From positions 124,001-188,000 of the forward strand of contig NZ_JANHOK010000001.1 of assembly GCF_026929975.1 (NCBI RefSeq): a stretch of 64,000 nucleotides of DNA. The letters run 5' to 3'. The notes under the pieces are model-generated. The model did no database searches and was not told the DNA's origin. It saw nothing but the letters and a program-made list of their open reading frames with translations. The stretch comes from Bartonella sp. F02. GTDB lineage: Bacteria > Pseudomonadota > Alphaproteobacteria > Rhizobiales > Rhizobiaceae. Each line of letters starts with the position of its first letter. Position 1 is the first letter of the stretch. Below, one piece after another: positions 61,045 through 64,000 of the stretch. Made by a program: the position numbers and the translations under genes.

Positions 61045-61974
61045 TTAAAAAATTGCCGAAATTTTAGCTCCACGCAAAAATGTTGAGCTATCAAGAACTT
61101 TACCACCAGATCTTTGAAGCGATGTTATTTTGATCCGTTCTTGTCCACAATGGATAACCAAATCATCTGGTTCCAGTCGACCAATCTCAAGAGAAGGCTC
61201 AGTAATTAAACGACTTCCAAGAATTTTTACACGTTCTTGTTTTCCACTAATATTCATTTCACACCAGCTACCAGGAAAAGGAGAAAGGGCACAAATCTGT
61301 TTATGAATTAATTCTGCAGGTTTTGTCCAATCAATTCTGGTTTCTTCTTTTTTTATTTTCTGAGCATATGTTACTCCCTCTTGTGATTGTGGAGTAAGTT
61401 TAAGATGTCCTTGTTCAAGGGCAGATAAAGCTTCTACGATGAGTTCTGCTCCTATATGTGACAGTTTTTTTGAAAGTTCATGGGTTGTGGTATTTTCTGT
61501 TATGGCAATTGAACGAGATAAAGCGATAGGACCTGTATCAAGTCCTTCGTCCATTTTCATAATCATCATACCTGTTTCTTTATCACCAGCCATGATTGCG
61601 CGTTGAATAGGTGCAGCACCGCGCCAACGTGGTAATAATGAAGCATGAGCATTAAAACAACCAAAACGTGGTATGTCGAGAATGGCTTTTGGAATAAGCA
61701 ACCCATAAGCGACAACAACCGCAACATCAACAGAAAAAGCAGAGAATTGAGATTGTACTTCAGTAGTTTTAAGACTTTTAGGTGTGAAAACAGGAATAGA
61801 CTTTGCTTCTGCTGCACTTTGAACGGGAGAAGGAATTAACTTAAGACCACGGCGCCCTGATGGACGAGGAGGTTGGCTATAAACCGCTACAATATCATGA
61901 CCTGCATCCAATAAAGCATGTAAAATGGGAACAGAAAAGTCAGGCGTTCCCATAAAACTTAATCTTAATGCCAT
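61045..61974 (-). CDS. fmt: methionyl-tRNA formyltransferase
   Basis: Formylates Met-tRNAfMet for initiation. 309 aa: [15 protein letters not shown] at the N-terminus, [20 protein letters not shown] with the catalytic Asn-His pair, then [20 protein letters not shown] carrying the conserved Asp, and a C-terminal tRNA-binding OB domain. The start overlaps the def stop by one base (TAATG), so translation is coupled to def, its functional partner. Confidence 0.97.
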   Translation of the reverse strand: MALRLSFMGTPDFSVPILHALLDAGHDIVAVYSQPPRPSGRRGLKLIPSPVQSAAEAKSIPVFTPKSLKTTEVQSQFSAFSVDVAVVVAYGLLIPKAILDIPRFGCFNAHASLLPRWRGAAPIQRAIMAGDKETGMMIMKMDEGLDTGPIALSRSIAITENTTTHELSKKLSHIGAELIVEALSALEQGHLKLTPQSQEGVTYAQKIKKEETRIDWTKPAELIHKQICALSPFPGSWCEMNISGKQERVKILGSRLITEPSLEIGRLEPDDLVIHCGQERIKITSLQRSGGKVLDSSTFLRGAKISAIF

Positions 61975-62519
61975 TACAAAGTTGCATCCTTTGAAATTTT
62001 ATTTCGTTTTTTAAACTTCCGGATCACCATGTCACGCTTAGTTTTTGAAATATGATCTATGAAAAGGCGACCATCTAAGTGGTCAATCTCATGCTGTAGG
62101 CAAGTCGCAAAAAATTGATCTGCATCAATTTCTACTTGTTGTCCACAAATATCTCTATAGCGAATACGCAGGCTTTTAGGGCGTTCAACTTCTGCAAAAT
62201 AACCAGGAATAGAAAGGCATCCCTCTTGGCAAACACTCCGTTCATCGGAAATCCAGAGAACCTCTGGGTTAATAACAACAAGAGAATCTTGAAGTGTTTC
62301 TTTATCAGAGAGGTCTGCAACTAACATACGTATATCGATCACTAGCATACGTAATGGAACACCAATTTGGATAGCTGCAAGACCAACACCAAATGAACTG
62401 CGCATCGTTTCTATCATGTCATCAGCCAATTTTTGGATGGATGTATTAACATCTTCAATCGGCTTTGAAATTTCACGTAAAATCGGGTCAGGTAAAGTCA
62501 CTAAAGGTTGTATTGACAT
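61974..62519 (-). CDS. def: peptide deformylase
   Basis: Metalloenzyme that removes the N-formyl group from nascent proteins. 181 aa with all three motifs: [11 protein letters not shown] (44-53), [11 protein letters not shown] (Cys ligand), [12 protein letters not shown] (two His ligands and Glu). Start ATG at 62519. First gene of the def-fmt-truA operon and divergent from rmuC. Confidence 0.97.
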   Translation of the reverse strand: MSIQPLVTLPDPILREISKPIEDVNTSIQKLADDMIETMRSSFGVGLAAIQIGVPLRMLVIDIRMLVADLSDKETLQDSLVVINPEVLWISDERSVCQEGCLSIPGYFAEVERPKSLRIRYRDICGQQVEIDADQFFATCLQHEIDHLDGRLFIDHISKTKRDMVIRKFKKRNKISKDATL

Positions 62520-62614
62520 ATAAACACGCGAGCTAATAATTTACTATTATGACTATTAATAGTTAAATAAGCGATTCGTTTGCTTGGTTGCAATAAAATT
62601 ACTATTGTTTTTTT

Positions 62615-63793
62615 ATGTTTGATTTATTTTTTTCTTTGACACCTTTTGGTACATATCTTTGGTTTTTAATTATTCTGCTTTTGCTAGTTGGTACGCTTTT
62701 TTTTATGATTATGCGGGGCAATCGGAAAAAGGATCTTTGGGAGCATGAAGTTGCTGAACGTGCTCGTGAAACGCAGATACAAATAGCTACATTATTAAAA
62801 ACGCAAAATGAAATGCAAGGTCGTATGCAGACAATGATAGAAGTTTTTGGTCAAAGGCAAGCTGAATTAAATCAGTCTATTTCTGAACGCTTGAGTGGAA
62901 TGTCAATAAACTTAGGCCAAAATCTTCAAGCACAAGCAAAGTCAACTTATGAAAATTTAACACGTTTGCAAGAGCGTTTAGCGGTGATTGATGCAGCGCA
63001 AAGTAATATTCAGTCTCTTACAGGACAGGTTGTTCAATTACAAGCTGTTTTAAACAATAAGCAAACACGTGGGATTTTTGGTCAAGGACGAATGGAAGCC
63101 ATTATTGCGGATGCTTTACCTGCTAATGCATATGTTTTTCAAGCAGTTCTTTCCAATGGAAAGCGTCCAGATTGTCTTATTCATATGCCTAATAAAGCAC
63201 CTTCTCTTGTTGTTGATGCTAAATTTCCTTTGGAAGCATGGAATGCAATTCGTAAAGCATCATCATCTCAAGATCGCCAAGAAGCAGAGCGCCAATTTCG
63301 CACCGATATGGAAGTTCATATTCGCGATATTGCTCAAAAATATCTAATTCCTGGAGAGACTCATGATACAGCCTTTCTCTTTGTGCCGTCAGAATCAATT
63401 TTTTCAACAATCTATGAAGATTTTGAACCATTGGTGCAAAAAGCTAATCGAGCGCATGTGATTATCGTATCACCATCTTTGTTAATGTTATCTGTTCAAG
63501 TTGTTCAAAATATTATGAAAGATGCAAAGATGCGTGAGCAAACACATTTAATTCAATTGGAAGTAGCAAAACTTTTAGAAGATTTGGGTCGTATGGATAC
63601 ACGTGTCCGTGCTTTGCAAAAGCATTTTTATAAAATGGGTGAGGATATTGAAGCAATTTTAATATCATCTTCTAAAATTATGAAGCGAGCTCATCGTATT
63701 GAGGCTGTTGAATTGAAAGAGCATGATCCTCTATCAACATCAAAGATGACTTCTATTCAGCCGCAAACACTGCATTTGAGAAATGAAGAATAA
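62615..63793 (+). CDS. rmuC: RmuC-family DNA recombination protein
   Basis: RmuC limits inversions at short inverted repeats and is a predicted nuclease-fold protein. 392 aa: one N-terminal membrane segment (FGTYLWFLIILLLLVGTLFF, about 11-30), a coiled coil (about 45-150), then the core domain with RGIFGQGRMEAIIADALP, PDCLIHMPNK and LVVDAKFPLEAW, then FLFVPSESIFSTIYED. Lies divergent from def, the neighbourhood I recall for rhizobia. Confidence 0.93.
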   Translation: MFDLFFSLTPFGTYLWFLIILLLLVGTLFFMIMRGNRKKDLWEHEVAERARETQIQIATLLKTQNEMQGRMQTMIEVFGQRQAELNQSISERLSGMSINLGQNLQAQAKSTYENLTRLQERLAVIDAAQSNIQSLTGQVVQLQAVLNNKQTRGIFGQGRMEAIIADALPANAYVFQAVLSNGKRPDCLIHMPNKAPSLVVDAKFPLEAWNAIRKASSSQDRQEAERQFRTDMEVHIRDIAQKYLIPGETHDTAFLFVPSESIFSTIYEDFEPLVQKANRAHVIIVSPSLLMLSVQVVQNIMKDAKMREQTHLIQLEVAKLLEDLGRMDTRVRALQKHFYKMGEDIEAILISSSKIMKRAHRIEAVELKEHDPLSTSKMTSIQPQTLHLRNEE

Positions 63794-63888
63794 AGCAGTT
63801 CCTAATTTTACAATTGTATCTTTTATGAATTGGTAAGAACTTCTTAGTATTGATGATCTTGTTTATCCTTTGAAAAAGGAGAATAGGA

Positions 63889-64000
63889 ATGATGCGGTAT
63901 TTTTTGTTTTTAGGATTATTTGTGTTTTTATTAGGAGGATGTGCAACAAAACCTCCCAAATATACGAATAATGCTTGTGCTGTTTTTGCTCAGAAAAATA
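63889..64000 (+). CDS. lipoprotein, N-terminal fragment (possible lytic transglycosylase)
   Basis: The gene is cut by the right edge after about 37 codons. ATG at 63889 (a second ATG follows immediately) has AAGGAG 7 bases upstream. The lipoprotein signal is clear: basic start, hydrophobic FLFLGLFVFLL, lipobox LGGC with Cys at about residue 18. The mature start TKPPKYTNNACAVFAQKN resembles a family of rhizobial SLT-domain lipoproteins with a NNxCAxF opening, so a lytic transglycosylase is possible, but the catalytic domain is outside the window. Confidence 0.7.
   Translation, partial: MMRYFLFLGLFVFLLGGCATKPPKYTNNACAVFAQKN

Overview
The window looks like a chromosomal segment of a Bartonella-type alphaproteobacterium (Rhizobiales). 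The base composition is AT-rich and many intergenic stretches are long and AT-rich. The proteins are of rhizobial type: AddA/AddB, a TsaE fused to a sugar-kinase-like domain, an NDUFA9-family protein, a ChvG/ChvI pair (BatS/BatR in Bartonella), and an RHH-tagged CoaBC. The genus call comes from protein families and gene order as I recognise them. No database was searched and I do not name a species.

Layout. 1-20.7 kb is almost entirely minus strand: addA (cut by the window edge), addB, tsaE-phosphotransferase, a PAS sensor kinase, ahcY, an NDUFA9-family gene, folC, accD, coaBC, ubiB, ubiE and gyrB. 20.65-24.46 kb is a gene-poor accessory region. It holds degenerate tandem repeats built from the gyrB start region plus a cassette that encodes short hydrophobic peptides, a likely 58-aa minus-strand gene, and a strong palindrome beside it. 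24.46-35.7 kb carries an orphan solute-binding protein, comM/yifB, the tamA-tamB outer-membrane assembly pair and an ABC exporter. 35.9-45.6 kb carries infC (AUU start), two near-identical alpha/beta hydrolases, a YgjP-type metallopeptidase, dapE, hemW-rdgB, hrcA-grpE and thpR. 45.7-49.8 kb carries batS/batR, kbp and a PCu(A)C copper chaperone. 50.6-58.4 kb carries dnaK, dnaJ, argB, an EamA transporter and lepA. 58.4-64 kb carries dapD, a LOG-family gene, def-fmt-truA, rmuC and the start of a lipoprotein gene cut by the right edge.

How the genes work together. Most are housekeeping: DNA repair and topology (addAB, gyrB, rmuC), translation (infC, lepA, def, fmt, truA, tsaE), protein folding (hrcA, grpE, dnaK, dnaJ), envelope (tamAB, ABC exporter), and lysine/peptidoglycan precursor supply (dapD, dapE). 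The batRS pair is known in Bartonella as the pH-responsive regulator of the VirB/D4 host-adaptation system.

Several conserved proteins carry substitutions at normally catalytic or structural residues: the PAS kinase H-box and G1 box, the kinase half of TsaE-AmgK, the UbiB KxGQ motif and the AccD zinc ribbon. Several genes I expect in rhizobial versions of these clusters are not at their usual place: the nucleotidyltransferase next to tsaE, rph next to rdgB, and hprK/pts genes next to chvG. This fits a reduced, host-adapted genome. The most unusual structure is the gyrB-proximal repeat region.
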